Origin: Blasia pusilla
Lineage: Eukaryota; Marchantiophyta; Marchantiopsida; Blasiales
Direction of reading: 5' to 3'
Length of the DNA: 64,000 bases
NCBI GenBank assembly: GCA_050084515.1
Contig: CM114272.1
Location: 10,354,001-10,418,000, forward strand
Numbering within the stretch: the stretch's first letter is position 1; every line of letters begins with the position of its first letter. The translations under genes and the position numbers were made by a program. The notes beneath the pieces are model-generated. The model ran no database searches. It saw nothing but the letters and a program-made list of their open reading frames with translations, and had not been told where the DNA came from. Shown here one piece after another: positions 1 to 12,984 of the stretch.

Positions 1-512
1 ATTTTTCATAAGGTGTGGCTGAAAATATGCATCAATTTGGAAAAATAATAACTAACAAACTTTGTGAAAGATCTTTGGGTGTATTAAGCAACTTCATTTC
101 CATTTTCTCTGCTGGTTTTCTTCACCAATTTCACATGTCTATGTTACAGTAAGTATGAACTTAGAGTTCATTTATAGTAATTTACAGATTTCCAGAAGCT
201 TTACCGAAACTATAGGTTTGCAACTCTCAACATTTTTAGTTTCCCCCGCTTTTTATAAAAATCACATTCCGCATCCTCAATAGTCATGGATCGTTCTACA
301 CCATACAAATCTATGTATGCTCTCAAATTTTGTAATAATTGCGACAAAGGTATGAATAACTACATTACTCTTACTGTGCTTTCCCTAAAAGATTCTAGAA
401 ACTCTACTTCTCTAGTAGCATTGTTTTCTCAAGCCAAATCGCTCTCTCCAATCATTTCTTCTTCGTGTCCCATGTCTTCTTGCAACTGACAGTTGCAATG
501 ATGAAGGAGAAT
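1..512. other. Left-edge sequence with a decayed coding trace
   Basis: No gene can be supported. On the minus strand, about 480 to 200, one frame reads for roughly 90 codons as protein-like sequence but contains two in-frame stops (TGA and TAG). I read this as a decayed fragment of a gene or transposon that I do not recognise. The right boundary is the target-site duplication of the solo LTR that follows. Confidence 0.3.
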
Positions 513-1513
513 TTTCGCCACCCTCATGACCAAACGAGTGCCAAAGCGGAACATCGGAACATTAGCGGGCTTACGCTAAGATGGTTTGCGCGTTGGAGTA
601 GTCTCGAAGAAGAGACGACAGACAAGACGCAAGTGAGGCTTCGCGTTTCAGATGTTATGGTCGGGACTGAGAAACTTGGACCAAACGCAGAACAAGACTT
701 GAAAGGAGTTGAGTCTAGGAAGTGGGTTGCCAAAGGAAGAATCCGGATTTGGAACGCCACTAGCGTTTGAGAGTTTCCGATTGTATTTATGGCCATAACT
801 TTTAGCTCCAAGATGCGTTTGTATCGAACAAGGGTGCGTTGGAAGACTTATGGAAAGACAGTTCAAACGCACTAAAAATCTTTGCAAACGCATAAGCAGC
901 GGCTGAGAAACAACCCGGAAACGACTGTAAGTAGAGTCAGGTTGAGGGCTACAACGAAGGGCCAGACCCTCCTTTTCCAAAGGGGGGGTTATTGGAGAAC
1001 CCCAGAAGTACTAGTAAGGGGGAAGGTCTCCAAGAGTCCTTGGAACTCGAACCCCACTTTGGGCGCCACGGGGCGGCTCAAGGGCATGGAACGGATCGAG
1101 AGTTTGGGGTTGGGTTGGAAAACCTGAACCAAGTCTATGGAGGCGATTTTAGACATCCCTCTTGGATTTCACCCCGTGACTCAATTACTTGGGTCTCGGT
1201 TTGGAACTCACACGAGGTCCGTTGAACAGTTGGGATCGCTAGGCGCGCAAGTGCCGTTTTAGGTTTCTAGACTAATCAGGAAGTTTGTTCCAAGTCTTGA
1301 AGGACTTGCCATGTTTTGGAAACTAGGAAGTAAGGGAGGTTGAGCTTGATGAGACGCCGAGTTGAGAACTCGGTGGGTTGGAACGCTGGTTGGCCCAGAC
1401 CCGACTAACGAGAGTGCGTGTTTGGGTGTAGATCGGCGATGAGATCGTGTCCTACTGAACGTACGCTTTCGCAACAATAAAGATTGACGTTCAAGGAGAG
1501 TAGGGGTGCGACA
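513..1513 (+). repeat. Solo LTR of the chromodomain gypsy family (family A)
   Basis: About 1 kb matching the LTRs of the complete element at 33,280-40,605. It begins with a mutated form of the family start (TTTCGCCACCCTCATGACC, where the family has TGTCGCGACCCTCAT) and ends in GGTGCGACA. A perfect 5-bp target-site duplication AGAAT flanks it (508-512 and 1,514-1,518), and no internal region is attached. It is therefore a solo LTR left by recombination between the two LTRs of an inserted element. Confidence 0.88.
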
Positions 1514-1518
1514 AGAAT

Positions 1519-2330
1519 GGATACAAACATTTTGAAATTTCTCATAACATTTCTTTATTGCGGTCTGTTGCCCAACTTCTCCTCATTTATGTCACCTCAA
1601 AACCAATGTAATATGGACATGTGTTAATACTACAAGAGCTTACCTCAACAATTGATCAAATTGCCTCTTTCTACCTAATATATTTTCACTCCGGACTATG
1701 TCCTCTAAGGATGCTCTACTTTCAGTAAACATTGCTTAAGTGGTAATCTATACCAATTCCATTAATATTCTCCCTCTACATCTTCCCATTCATATACTTA
1801 CAAACTCTATTAAAAGCATGTCCACTAATTCTATCTCCTAATTTATTCCTACAATTCTCCTATACCCATACAGTAACTTATCTGTTCAACTCCGACTTAA
1901 ACCATAAATTCAATCATATTCTCACTCTCCTCTAGCGTTCCTATTTACTACTGATATACTCACATTCCTACATCTCTTCCACTACACTAAATTTTCTAAA
2001 TCTTCTTTTCCCTCTTGTTTTTTTTCTTACACTACTTCCCTTCACACAACTTCTACTTGGCTGAATTCATTTAATTCAACCAAGTTGCCGTTCACTCTTG
2101 AACTTCTTCTTTCCTCCCACATATCTTTTTTCTTCGTACATTTGATTTTAATTTGGTTTCCTCCCAACTTTTTCTCATATTCAATTTTACTATTTTAAAA
2201 ACAAAATTTAATCCCGCAATCACATCTATATTATTATAGGAGAATGTTTTTTTGATTTGCAAACACATCGAAATTTGAAATATGATAATTAAACAACAAG
2301 AAAATATTTCACATATTATGAATAACAAAT
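1519..2330. other. AT-rich, pyrimidine-biased gap, no gene seen
   Basis: The plus strand is strongly C/T-rich with short A runs and has stops in all frames. A minus-strand ORF of 94 codons (2,092-2,376) is low-complexity lysine-rich translation of this composition. I see no recognisable element boundary. Confidence 0.4.
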
Positions 2331-2384
2331 TTTTTTTTGTATTTTTGTGCAATATCATTAATCCATACTTTTCCAAATAACAAA

Positions 2385-2568
2385 GTGAATTTGGAATGGA
2401 ACGCTAGCGAAGAGACGGGAACCGTCGAGCGCTTGCACGTCTGTCGTGGACCGGAAGCTGAAGAGCAAATGAGGGCCATGGAAGTTGTGGAGAAGGCAGG
2501 AATATTCGCTGGAGATCTAGTGGACCGGGATCTTCCTACCGCCTTCGGGCTCTTGGAGTACCTGTGTT
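2385..2568 (+). other. Candidate exon of an unrecognised gene
   Basis: Composition shifts from AT-rich to balanced, and one frame reads without stops as a protein-like stretch containing VERLHVCRGPEAEEQMRAME. It ends in a strong plant donor context (GTGAGT at 2,569). An acceptor-like AAAG precedes it. I do not recognise the family. It may be an upstream exon of the START-domain gene or belong to a separate gene. Confidence 0.25.
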
Positions 2569-3561
2569 GTGAGTACAGGGAGCTGAGTATCAGTGAGTAC
2601 AAAATGAATTCTTTCTCGTATGTCTCTCACAGTGGAAGTACGTGAAAGATTTCAGCGATGACGGTAGACCCAGTTCTACAAAACGTCGGTCGGTCTGCGC
2701 AGCAATGGCTACGCGGTGCGCAGAGATTGTTTCAGGTGAATGTGTAATCCATCCTTCACAGAGCCGAGTGTGCGTGCGTAGCTTCAGGGAATCCAGGGCT
2801 ACCGCGTGCTCATTGCCGAACCGAAGCTCTCTGGTTCCGGCTGTGAAGTTCGAGTATCAATTGGAAGAGATGTCGGGTGGATGACTCGGTTCTGTCTCTC
2901 TGATGATGATTCCATGAGCAATCGCGTGCAATAACTCGGTCCGGTTGCACGCTTTGACATTACTGAGATCTTTCGAAAGAGTTCAAACGTCGTTTTCACG
3001 CGGTTCATTAGCAGCATTTGTTGAAATTTCCCAAGAAAGTTCTTCGTCAGCAGAGGCCTATCAAAATTGCTCGATTCGTCGTCTGAAACAGTCGCTTGCT
3101 GCACCTTGTGATCCATACTGATCTGCTCTTCAACTGAGTCACAAATTATTTCGTCCAGGTCGCAGTTGCAGAGACTCTACAGTTTGTTTGTGTTACTCAC
3201 TACTTCTCTGCACTCCACCTGTTTGAATTCCTACAGTTAGAGTGACGTAAAGTCTTCTCTAGTGGTTTCTGGACTACCAGAGCTTGGTGTTCACATTGTG
3301 AACCTAGACTAGCAAAAACAAGCTTCGTAGCTAGAATTGTAGCTTTATAGCTACGTGAGAAGTCAACTACGATGAAACTCAAGTTGTGATGAGTTACTGG
3401 GTTGGATTGTGACCAATTCCTATCCGGAAATTGAACCCCAATTCTGTGCCTCTTCATAAAATTGTGAAGGTTAGTTGGTAGAGCTCCAACTTTTCATTGG
3501 GAGTCGAAGGCTATTTGGAAATGAAAGGTGCTCTGATGAGCGTGATCCTTTTGAATTGCAG

Positions 3562-3759
3562 GATCTTCAATCATCGCTGGCAAGTTCGGTGTCAGGATTG
3601 CCTTGGGCATCGGGACAGGGCAAGGTCTTTCTCATGAACAAGAGCTCGCGTAAAATTGAATCACCAAAACTTGGAGATGTGAGCAAATCGGACGCATCTT
3701 TGGAGTTAGGTTCATGGAGAAGGAACCCAACATGGCAGGAAGAGAAACCAGTTATTGAG
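3562..3759 (+). other. Candidate exon, possibly N-terminal part of the START-domain gene
   Basis: A 198-nt open stretch sits between an acceptor (TTGAATTGCAG ending at 3,561) and a donor (GTTGGA at 3,760). It is phase 0 at both ends, as are the exons of the START gene downstream. The product would be serine-, lysine- and glutamate-rich and low in hydrophobics, consistent with a disordered N-terminal segment. No conserved domain is visible. The link to the downstream gene is inference from strand, phase and proximity. Confidence 0.3.
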
Positions 3760-4414
3760 GTTGGAAATTCGTTAATGTTCTCATGATTTTGTCCCAGTCT
3801 TGACAGTAGAAACTTTGTGGACAATATATTAGAAAAGTTTGGGATTACTTCCGTGTTTGAGATTTGCTCTGTATGAACTTCTCTTTGACTGATCCCCTAT
3901 TCGAATGGAGGCCTGCTGCGTACATTTCATCGATGTTCACCCGGATCACGTGTGGAAGTTGGATCTAGATGTAGAATGGAAAACGCTGTCTAGTCTAGGG
4001 ATACACTTAGTCAAGTATAGAAGAGACTTTGACTGTGCTTGGTTCTTCGACTGTTGGTTTGACTGCTGCTTAGGACTAGAGACCTCTTGAAGGTGTGGAT
4101 GCGGAAGGAATCAGGAATCTTAGAGGATCATATCCTCGTAGACAACAAGTGAAGCAGAAATTACTGTACTTCTCATCTTCCCTCTTTGTTAGTGTCGGTA
4201 GGCTTCAGAGGATGAAGCCCACGGTCATTCTACCGGCCCTATGGCCCTGAAGTTCGAGTTGCCTACACCAACCAGTTGGACTGACTGAAATTGTTCATCC
4301 AACGGTTTCATAGACGTGACGATGTTTCCGTCTAGGGCTGCGAAGATAATGTATGGAGTGAAGTTAGTGAGATAGGCTTTGAGATATTGACCATGGTACA
4401 ATCCAAGAGGGAAT

Positions 4415-6548
4415 TTGGTTGCCGGTTCCATAGTGTCACCCCGAAATCTTGAAGGTGGAGAGAGACCTCGTGGGAAAGTAGATCTAGCAGTGAAACAGGC
4501 CGAACCTGGTCGAAAAAAGAAAGATATTGAGACGGTTCTCCGAGGTTGGAGGCAAGAAACGGTAACTTGTGGACCACATTTTCTTGTTGCCGGTGGTAGA
4601 CAGAAGGTTACAGAAACTGAGTGAAGAATGAACGAATGAAAACGGTAGGAAAGAGAAATCCACTTACGAGATCTCTCCACAGTATTTTCTGAACTGCCAG
4701 ATTCAACTAACTACCCGTTTGAAGTCGGAGTTCAGGGCGGAGGCCTCTGGTCACTGAACCAAAGGAGTTCAATAGAATTCAGTCAGTGTCAAGTACCATG
4801 AGGATGGTGAGAAGAGTCCTTGTAGTAACCGACACAAAGAATGGCATATTACTTGGGATTTCATAAGCTGGAGTCATCTGAGCTCTACTCCAAGTGAGCA
4901 TTCCTTGCTATGAAACTCAGAGCAGCTGCTCTGATCCAAACATCACCTAGGTAGTCACCGAAGTTTGCTTGAAACAGCCGCGAAACTGCTCGAGGCACAA
5001 TTTTAAATGCCCGACACACAACCTGTGTATGGGGAGTACTCACTGAGTGAGGGACTTTCCCTCCTCTCATCTGGTAACCTCTGCAACAAATAGCTACCTT
5101 CTACTCAAGCGGCAACCGCCCTAGCCCCTCTTCTCACTACCATTTTACGGTTTTCTGTTATTTTAGGTCAGTAAGTGAAATTGTGGGTGGAAATTATCAC
5201 TGATTAGAAACTATCTTCTATCAATAGTTAGAAACCATCTTCTATCAATAGTTAGAAACCATCTTCTAACTTCTATCAAAACAGAGAAGATGTGGTTATA
5301 AAGACCAACCATCGAAGAAAGGTCTTGTCTTATCATTCTGTAGTTCTCCAATGTAAGTCTGGAAGTAAGTGACGATAGATATATTCACATTTACCTCTCT
5401 ATGAAGTGCTCGTTCGCTTTTGACAGGTTACAGTTCCAGAAGGCTCTCTTTGTGAGCTGAATTCAACCTTCAAAGTGGGTCTTCCTCCGTCCGCTGTATT
5501 CGACATTCTTTGTGATCCAGGAAACCAACGTGTCTTTAAGAACATAAAGGTACTTTACGTTCCTGAACTGCAACACTCCATGAGGATTCTGACCATAGCA
5601 TCATCCCAATGGTATAGATAGATGCAATCTGATTTTCACACTGATGGCCAACGTGTCGAAGCTAATTGCAGGAAGTGACGAGTCGTGAAGTACTGGAGGA
5701 TTATGGTCATCGCCAGGTTATTGATCTAGAACAAGCTGCTGTCTGGCGGTTTCTCTGGCTGTCGGGGACTCTCAGTGTGTGTGTCCGAGTGGACCAAGAC
5801 CGCAACGCTCTAGTGGTAAGTCCTGAACATAATGGGAGTAGTAAGCGATGGTGGATTGTGATTTTCAGAATTTCCTACACGTGGGGGCTCTCTTACGTCA
5901 ATAAACATGCCTACTCGTTCATTTGTGGCCTACTCGTAGAATAGGTGTGATACACCTCAACACAAGTAGCCTTAGCCTTACCTGTGAGAAATGGAGTGAA
6001 AATGCTCCTGGAACTGTTGTTTAGAATCCAGAGCTACCACATAAACGTCCCCTGCAGCATTCCATCCGCTTGTTCGATTTCCTCGCCAGGACAAGTTGGA
6101 ACTGACATGGGATACTGACTGCGTGCAGATGAAGTACGAACTCTCAAAAGTAGGCTTTATGAAGCGGTTCGAGGGCACCTGGTGCGTACAACCTTTGTAC
6201 GTAGATACTGAGAATACTCCCGCAGATGTAGGAAGAGTAGCATCGTTAGTGTTCTTGCGTCAGGTTGTACAACCTGCGGTTATGCCACCCCCACCATTTT
6301 TAGGATATGTGCGCGGTATTACCACGAGAACAACAGAGAAGTTGCTTGAAGACCTGCAAGCGGAGGGGAGAAGATTGCGAGAAGGCAAGTCTATTGACGC
6401 TGAGTATAGTGCTGATGAGAAAGCCGAGCGGCGACTGGCATGTGAGAAACGGCAGGGTGCGTTGCTGAGAAGACATTGGAAAATTTCCAGAAATCCTGGG
6501 AGGTCGAGTAGGAGAGGTCGGATCAAACGACGAGCACAACTGTTGTGA
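4415..6548 (+). CDS. START/SRPBCC (polyketide cyclase-like) domain protein, spliced, 5' end not resolved
   Basis: Proposed exons are about 4,432-4,561, 5,427-5,549, 5,672-5,815 and 6,129-6,548. All junctions are AG/GT and phase 0. The start codon was not found, because the first exon is open upstream with no ATG. Coding exons 2 to 4 read continuously. The sequence matches plant polyketide cyclase/dehydrase and lipid-transport (Bet v1-fold) proteins of the Arabidopsis At1g02475 type: [19 protein letters not shown], then [24 protein letters not shown] and [12 protein letters not shown] with [11 protein letters not shown] near the end. These proteins bind small hydrophobic ligands and are often plastid-targeted; the ligand is unknown. 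The tail after LLEDLQAE is arginine-rich and longer than I expect, so the last exon could end earlier. Exon 1 is the least certain part. Confidence 0.78.
5204..5272 (+). repeat. Short tandem repeat of about 24 bp, three copies
   Basis: The unit containing TAGAAACCATCTTCTATCAA repeats about three times, with the last copy shortened. It lies in the intron before the first well-supported exon of the START-domain gene. Confidence 0.7.
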
Positions 6549-8250
6549 GTGCATCTTGATGGAACGCAAGTTCCTCCTGAATCCCCTTCCCCCACCCCCC
6601 CCCCCATTTTTAGCTTCATGAGAATTACTGCCGAGATCGTTCAGTCGCAGCAACGCCGCCTCGTCGTGTATCTGATTTCCAGGATTGAACACGCAAGGTT
6701 TGGGGTACGAGCAACGTCGTATAGGTAGCAAACTCTCCCTTCAATTTACTGCACTTTTGAAACCCAACAGGCATTAGAACATGTACATAAGATGGCCAGC
6801 GTTGCCCAACAGAGCAAGACGTTCACTGGCATGGACGGCATGGGTAGTGGATGCAACAAATCTAGGGAATCAGAGCGATGGATCCCGTATTGGGGGCGTA
6901 TCCGGTCGATGAATAATTCAAAATTTGGTACTACCGATTGGAATGTTCAATTTGACTCCTAGTGCTGAGATGAACGGTACTGAGGGAGAAAATAATGTGC
7001 GTTATTCGTCACAGTAATTGTGAGTAAGCAGTGACTCAAAACAAAGTAACGCGGCTTAATGAATGCCGGCCAGAGTAAAGCCACTGTAGTGAAAAACGGC
7101 AGTGCTATGACAACTGCATGATGAAGGGATTCAAACTCTGAGTGCTGTACCCAGGTGGTTCAATACACCTGAGGAGAGTTTGCATACGCAGAAATGGAAG
7201 TGTTCGATGGGACTTGTCAAAAAGCTCTGACAGACAAAAAATTTCACATGCTACAAACGACCAAGCTTTATTTTGAATTTAAGCACTCTTTTCTTTCCCC
7301 TATCGCACAGCTATTATACTAGACGTAATCCTGTGTGATTAGGGTTAAGGGTTTCGGTCAGGAGTTTACCCCAGGTGAGCATTCCTGACCTTAGCCATAA
7401 ACCCTAACTACAGTCAGGGCAATACTGATTAGAAGAGTAATTGATTTAAAATTCTGCGCGATTTTTTGGAAAGTAACTTATACCGTCTTGACTTGATACG
7501 CCAAAACCAGACGAATAATTGGTTACAAGCTTACCATGTCATCCAAACGGGAGCCAAGTCCACCATGAACATGTTTCCATCCTGAACAAGTACTTACCTA
7601 ACTTTGACAGATTGATGTCTACTAATGCCGACAGTTGAAAGGTAAAAAACTAGACATTTTATTCTTCTCATATTTTCATATGAAGAGAGCATCAGAAAAG
7701 TTGTTGCTGGTGGTATTGCTGTACACCATTCAATAGATCTAGTCAAAAAAGTTGGGGGAGGTGGACAACGACAGACACACCCAAGATCATTAATAGTGAT
7801 CTGTTACACAGACATGAATCCCTGTTACGAACAAACAGTTCACAGGATAAGACAAAAGGTTAAGCCTCAGTCAAACTTCATTTAGGGTGTGATCTATTTC
7901 TACTATGGAAATTCTTACAAATTCCATCTCAACAGATACCTTCAAAAAGTAGCACACAAAATCTTCTTGAACTGATACCATTGTAACTTGTCTTCTATCT
8001 TGGAACTATTACATAGATCAGAGACCTTACCTACAAGACTGCTTTGCTGATAGCAAAATTGAAAGAATGAGAAACTCAGGAAAGAGTATTATTCCCAAAG
8101 GTCATCCTTACAACCTTCTTGATGGAGAGCTTCTCTGAATGCTTGATGAGTGGGAAAAAATCTTATTGAAAAGATCAAGTACTGCAGAGAACAGTACTGA
8201 ATGCAAAGAGGATGCTTTTCCAGATAAGAGATCTACGCAGCTTGCTTCTT
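6549..8250. other. Intergenic region between two convergent genes, no gene seen
   Basis: The START gene (+) and the NicO-like gene (-) both end into this interval. It holds a C-tract (about 6,592-6,605), a short inverted repeat (7,338-7,409) and no ORF with recognisable coding character. Confidence 0.45.
7338..7409. repeat. Imperfect inverted repeat with telomere-like ends
   Basis: ATTAGGGTTAAGGGTTTCGG followed by TCAGGA on the left pairs imperfectly with TCCTGACC...ACCCTAACTA on the right. Outer AACCCTAA-like words and inner TCAGGA/TCCTGA arms are complementary. It could be a small foldback element or a fortuitous structure. Confidence 0.45.
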
Positions 8251-9932
8251 CTAGGAACCCCTGTGGAATAACCTTCTCCCCATAGTGGTGGCCTCCAGCA
8301 TACTATGATTTGCTACTACGAACACATCATTAGATGATTCACCATGGTGGTGATCATGGTCATGATGGTGGAAAAGAAGCGTCAGAATTCCCACAAGGCA
8401 AAGCACAAAACCAACTAAAAGCTTGTCATGGCGTTCAATCCAATGGAACTTTAGCTGGCTGGCTCCATAAAAGGACAAAGCAACCAACGAGCACATTACT
8501 GTAAGAGTACTGATGAGCAAAACTCCGATTGCAAGTAATAATGCACTAGAGGAGGAGTCCCCTACTGCCAGGAACACTGGCAAAGTGGTTGCACAAGGTG
8601 ATAGTGCTGGCACCAACACTAGGCCCGCTACTGCCATCTTCTCCATACTGTGGTTGTGTCCATGACCATGTCCTCCTTTACCAGAGACATAGAGTACGAT
8701 GTAAGTACCACCAAGAACAACAAGCAGAAGAGAGGCCAGTCTGTGCACTGTTTCCTCCCCAGCAAGTGTGTTTGCCATCTTGATTGCCACCAGCCCTAAT
8801 AGCGAAGTTGACAAAACGTGACATACGGCTCCAACTGCAGCTGCGAGCACAAATTGATCAGGCGTTAGGATATGTCTTGAGATTCTGGTCTTATACTTTC
8901 CAGAAAAGATAACGTAAAGCACTACATTTGGTATTGCAAACAACAGTCAAGTTGGCGGAAGCGGGGAGTTCGAAACCGAATTGGTTTTGCTCAAATAGGG
9001 GCTATTCGGGAAAGTTGTTTGATCTCTCCGACTGGTATCATCTGTAGAAATTTAGTAATTTTTCAGTGCGAAGAGTACTTCTCTTTGGGAAATATTAGCG
9101 CTGATGAATTCCAGTTGGCGGAAGTGACGACGAAGGCTCTCTTTGCTACCAAAGTCAACACTCAGGTTTGATAAAATATCGCGCATCATTCGGGTGGAAA
9201 TGGTGTTTCAACCACTTTGTTGGAAGGAGATTCACCTAGATATTGAAAGGAGCATAGCCTAGATAAGTCTGTAAAGGCACTCAATGCCTTTTAGAGATGG
9301 CACCTGGATGTGGAAAGCACAACCCCGATCACCGAATCCGTGAGCCCTTTTCAAAGTGCAACCACCTCAAATGACCTCCTATGGACCTTATCCAGCAATG
9401 TACAATCTACCAAGGAAGCCCGTAGTGGATCCACGAATTGGATGGAAACCTCCCGACAACAGTAATAACGACACGAGGAAGCTCTTGGAATGAACTCCTA
9501 CATGATCTTCCACACTCTTGACGAGAAGAAGGTTCCCTTTCTAACGGAACTCCTCTAAATAATTTCATTTAGGATCCTCCGCTTCACAGTAGTCTCAGAT
9601 GTGTTTACAGACCAGAAAGAGAAAGCTAAAACCTGAACAAAAGCGCATGGGAGAACCAATCAAGGTGAAAGAAGGGGGACTCAAAGTGGGAGAACCAGAC
9701 AACACGTATAAGCAGACAATATGCATGCGAAAGTCACGAGAGAACCTAACCATCGTTACAGCTGAAATTTCCAGAGGTTCTTACTGACGAGAAGAGTTCG
9801 TGAAATGGACCACTTCTGTGCGCGTCCCACGATGGAGAAGGGCAACCAGTGGGTAGGAATAAACGAATGCAGCACAGATACGGTAGCAATGCCACCGATT
9901 GTGGTCAACTCATCAATCGCAGACCCAGCCAT
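8251..9932 (-). CDS. NicO/UreH-like polytopic membrane protein, probable divalent metal transporter
   Basis: Two exons on the minus strand: 9,932-9,785 and 8,840-8,251. The 944-bp intron has donor GTAAG and acceptor GCAG, and the split codon restores LLVTAVGA. The product is 245 residues from ATG at 9,932. Upstream in-frame reading only offers a TTG. Residues 8-45 contain SVLHSFIPTHWLPFS and IVGRAQKW, typical of the plant NicO/UreH-like family. About six hydrophobic segments follow. A histidine loop (GHGHGHNH, about residue 105) and a C-terminal HHHDHDHHHGE tract are likely metal-binding. Members move or sense Ni, Co or similar ions; the substrate here is unknown. No frameshift or missing region is seen, so it appears intact. 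Confidence 0.85.
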
Positions 9933-12900
9933 CTTTTCCTTCCTAAAATTCAAACGTCCCTCCTCTCGGCTTCGTATTCAATTAACTCCTCAGAAACTCA
10001 GATCTGTCTCCAAAACGCTCGCGTCGTCATTGGACAAGATATATCCCCCACTCCGAAATGGACAGACTTTCATCCCACAAGATCGAAAAACTACGGAGGA
10101 CCGATCTCTTCCTGTCACCTCCTCCTCTTCACGATCATCCACTCACTATTCACGAGCTTCAGGAGGCCCCAATGCGCGAGAAAGCTCGCAACCTGTACAT
10201 GTCGGTGTAGCTCATCGACTCCTTTCTTTCGGTGCGGATCATTCATTTTTGCGCGACTTCGCTATAGTTCCACTCGTTACGAGAACATACGTTCTACTAT
10301 GGGAGATTTGTGATATTCCATCAATTCATACGGCCTAAGCACTTATTAGGGCTAATTGGTTAGAGCGTTTAGGGTGGGGAATTTTCATACCGCGATTGTG
10401 GAGTACTTCCACATCTTGGCTAGAGGCCCACTTAGTAGTAGTCATAGCTCTCTTGTTGTTGCTGATATTGTCTCTGCTGTTGGTGAGTTTCGTCGTTAGA
10501 TGGGGGAATGCCCCCTTCTTCCTTTTCTGGTCGTGTTGTGGCCTTCAGGTTTTGACTCTTTGAGTCCCCCTCTTTTGTACTTCCGATGGGTTTTCCATCA
10601 CTCGTTTTTATCGAAGTGCATCTTTGCTTCATCTTACGCTAAAGTTCATTCGGGAGCTAAAGGGAGATAACTTCAAGGAGTGGGAATAGAGGCTCCATTT
10701 TATAGTCATTTTCATAAGGATATTCATAATTATTGAGATGTATGGGACAATGGATAAGAGGTTTGAAGCTTTCTTTATCTAGTATGCTCATCTCCTCCAC
10801 TTGAGGAGGATGTAAATAATATCAACATTGAATCATATCTCCATTGATTTATAATGTGTCCAAGTCAATGGGCTTTTTTGGCGGGTTTAGGCATTGACAC
10901 TTCTATTTGTATTTATGTTTCTCTAGTTGTTGTTCATATGGTCTTTGTTGTTGGTGAGATTCGATTTTAGGAGATTCCCTTGTTTTATTTTTCCCTAGTC
11001 GAAGCATGAACTTGGAGCACCTTGAATCTATAAATCATTCCTATTTGTTTTGACGAGCTTCCCTTTCTGCTTGTATTCATATCCTGGTTTTCCTCTTTGT
11101 ACTAGATTCGCAAATTTCAACTTGGTTTGCATGAGCCCTTACATCCCCATGACCATGGGCATCACCATAATTTTTGGATCAATATTTTATGGTTTATTTA
11201 AATATAGTGCATAGAGAAATTGGGCAAGATTTCCTCGTGGTCCTCATGGTGGCCAATAAAAAAAAAGTTCAAGGTTTTGTGTTTGGTTTGCCACTTGAGA
11301 CCAATGAGTTTTGTTTCTTTCCATGAACATGTGGGAAAAAGCAACCTAAAAACAAAGGACTATTTTGTATTTTGTATGGTACAACTACATGATTTGAGTT
11401 GAGAAAAGTTGAAAAAATATTGTTTGGACTTCAAAAACAACGTGGAAAAAACTCCATGAACGTAGAATCAAGCATGCTCCTCCATTAGAGGTTTTAAGAA
11501 TACCTAGTGAGCAAATTTATTTTCCATTATTGTTGTTACACACAAATAGAGAGAGGTTAGTGAGGGACAAAAGGTGACTGATACATTGAACCGAACTTTT
11601 TTTTTTCTAAACCCCAAAAAGTCTTGAGAACCATGTTCAATTCCCATTGTATTATTACCATATGTTAACCGTTGCAATTAGATTCCTTAATGCATGTTCT
11701 TTAACATTTTATATCATGATTGCATTCGTTTGTCAATGGCACGCTCATTTATTGGGTGTATTTTGTTAGTGCAAGTTCCTTTCATCATTAATTATAATTT
11801 GTTTTTGTAGGTTCATTGTCAATTGCAAGTTCACTTCAATCATTTGCAAGCTTGATTCAATTATCCATGTTCAATTCCACTCCAAGAAATTCCACTTCCC
11901 CCTAATAATATAATGCCAAATGCGATTTTGTGAGTGTGTTGCAAGTGCTTTGACTTGAGATGAAGGACATTCTCGAGGAGTCTCATTGGTGGTCCAAAAT
12001 AGATAACAAGGAACTCATGGGGATATCACAGCCCGACAATTTACTTTCACAACATGAGTATATTTTTGATACCAAGGAGCCGATGTCCTTTAAGAAATGA
12101 ATTATAAATAATACTTTTTAGAGCCTAAATCGCTAGGCTTTGTAGTTCAATTTAGAAGGCTTTGAGGCATTCGGTATGGATGGTCATCTAAATAGTAACA
12201 AAAAAAATAAAAATCTACAGTATGCTTATAGATTACTCAGAAGACACTTGCAAATTTATGAGCACTATACTTGCAACACACTCGTAAACTAGAGTTTTTC
12301 ACATTCAATGAACTTGCTAGTCAAAAGGGATATTTTTTCACACACGTACATGACTTGAAAACGATTAAAGGTACGTACTAGGTACATGCAAAATTTGTTG
12401 TTGAAAACACTTCTTTGGAGTGCTCTATCCAAAAATCCATGAGTGTATTGCGAGTTTTGGCAAGTAATTTTTTGCTCCCACTACTAAAAAATGAGCACTA
12501 AATAACAAGTACACTTGCAAGGGAGTTGAAAAGTACTTGTAAATATATTTTCTAATAAGAAAAATTAATTCATATATTGGAAATTTCAAAGTGTAAATGA
12601 TTCAAGGAAACCAATTTTTTTTCCATCATAGAAAAATAAGGTCTATAATTGGATAACATCATAGATATTCCAAATGGCAATATATAAAATTTCAAGTTTA
12701 TAGAACTAATGACTTGTCGTATGTGGCTAGCACCCACCTAGTGTACTCCACATTTTCTACATGAACGTGCACATGTTGTAGATGCAGATGGCTCCACCAT
12801 CTCTACTCCTATATGTGGTCAAGTAGATGTTGTGCTCAACACAACCCAAGAAAGAGTTACACTACCTCATCTATTGTGAAAATTTTGCCATTGGGTGCGA

Positions 12901-12979
12901 ATAGGTATGGTGAACGAGCTATGTCCACCCTTCTTAGCTAGAATCCCTATAGCTATGCTCCATGGCTTTTAACCATGCA
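9933..12979. other. 5' flank of the NicO-like gene and AT-rich sequence with retroelement remnants
   Basis: The first 400 bp is balanced in composition and probably holds promoter and 5' UTR of the minus-strand NicO-like gene. Two overlapping plus-strand ORFs there are antisense to its first exon and look spurious. From about 10,430 to 11,700 the minus strand shows gag-like debris rich in Gln and Lys. Beyond that it is AT-rich without recognisable genes. Confidence 0.4.
10432..10632 (-). pseudogene. Retroelement gag-like remnant, Gln-rich
   Basis: A 66-codon stretch ends in QQQRQYQQQQ and contains KPIGSTKEGDSKS, the sort of linker found before the zinc knuckle of plant retroelement Gag proteins. 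No zinc knuckle or polymerase domain follows in frame. I treat it as transposon debris; it could also be a small fragment of a host gene. Confidence 0.35.
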
Positions 12980-12984
12980 TGTGC

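Noticed and set aside
4225-4680. 151-codon minus-strand ORF
   Set aside because: It overlaps the likely first known exon of the plus-strand START gene and shows no domain; low-confidence shadow.
9805-10338. Two long overlapping plus-strand ORFs (177 and 154 codons)
   Set aside because: They lie antisense to the first exon and promoter side of the well-supported NicO-like gene, overlap each other in different frames and contain no motif.
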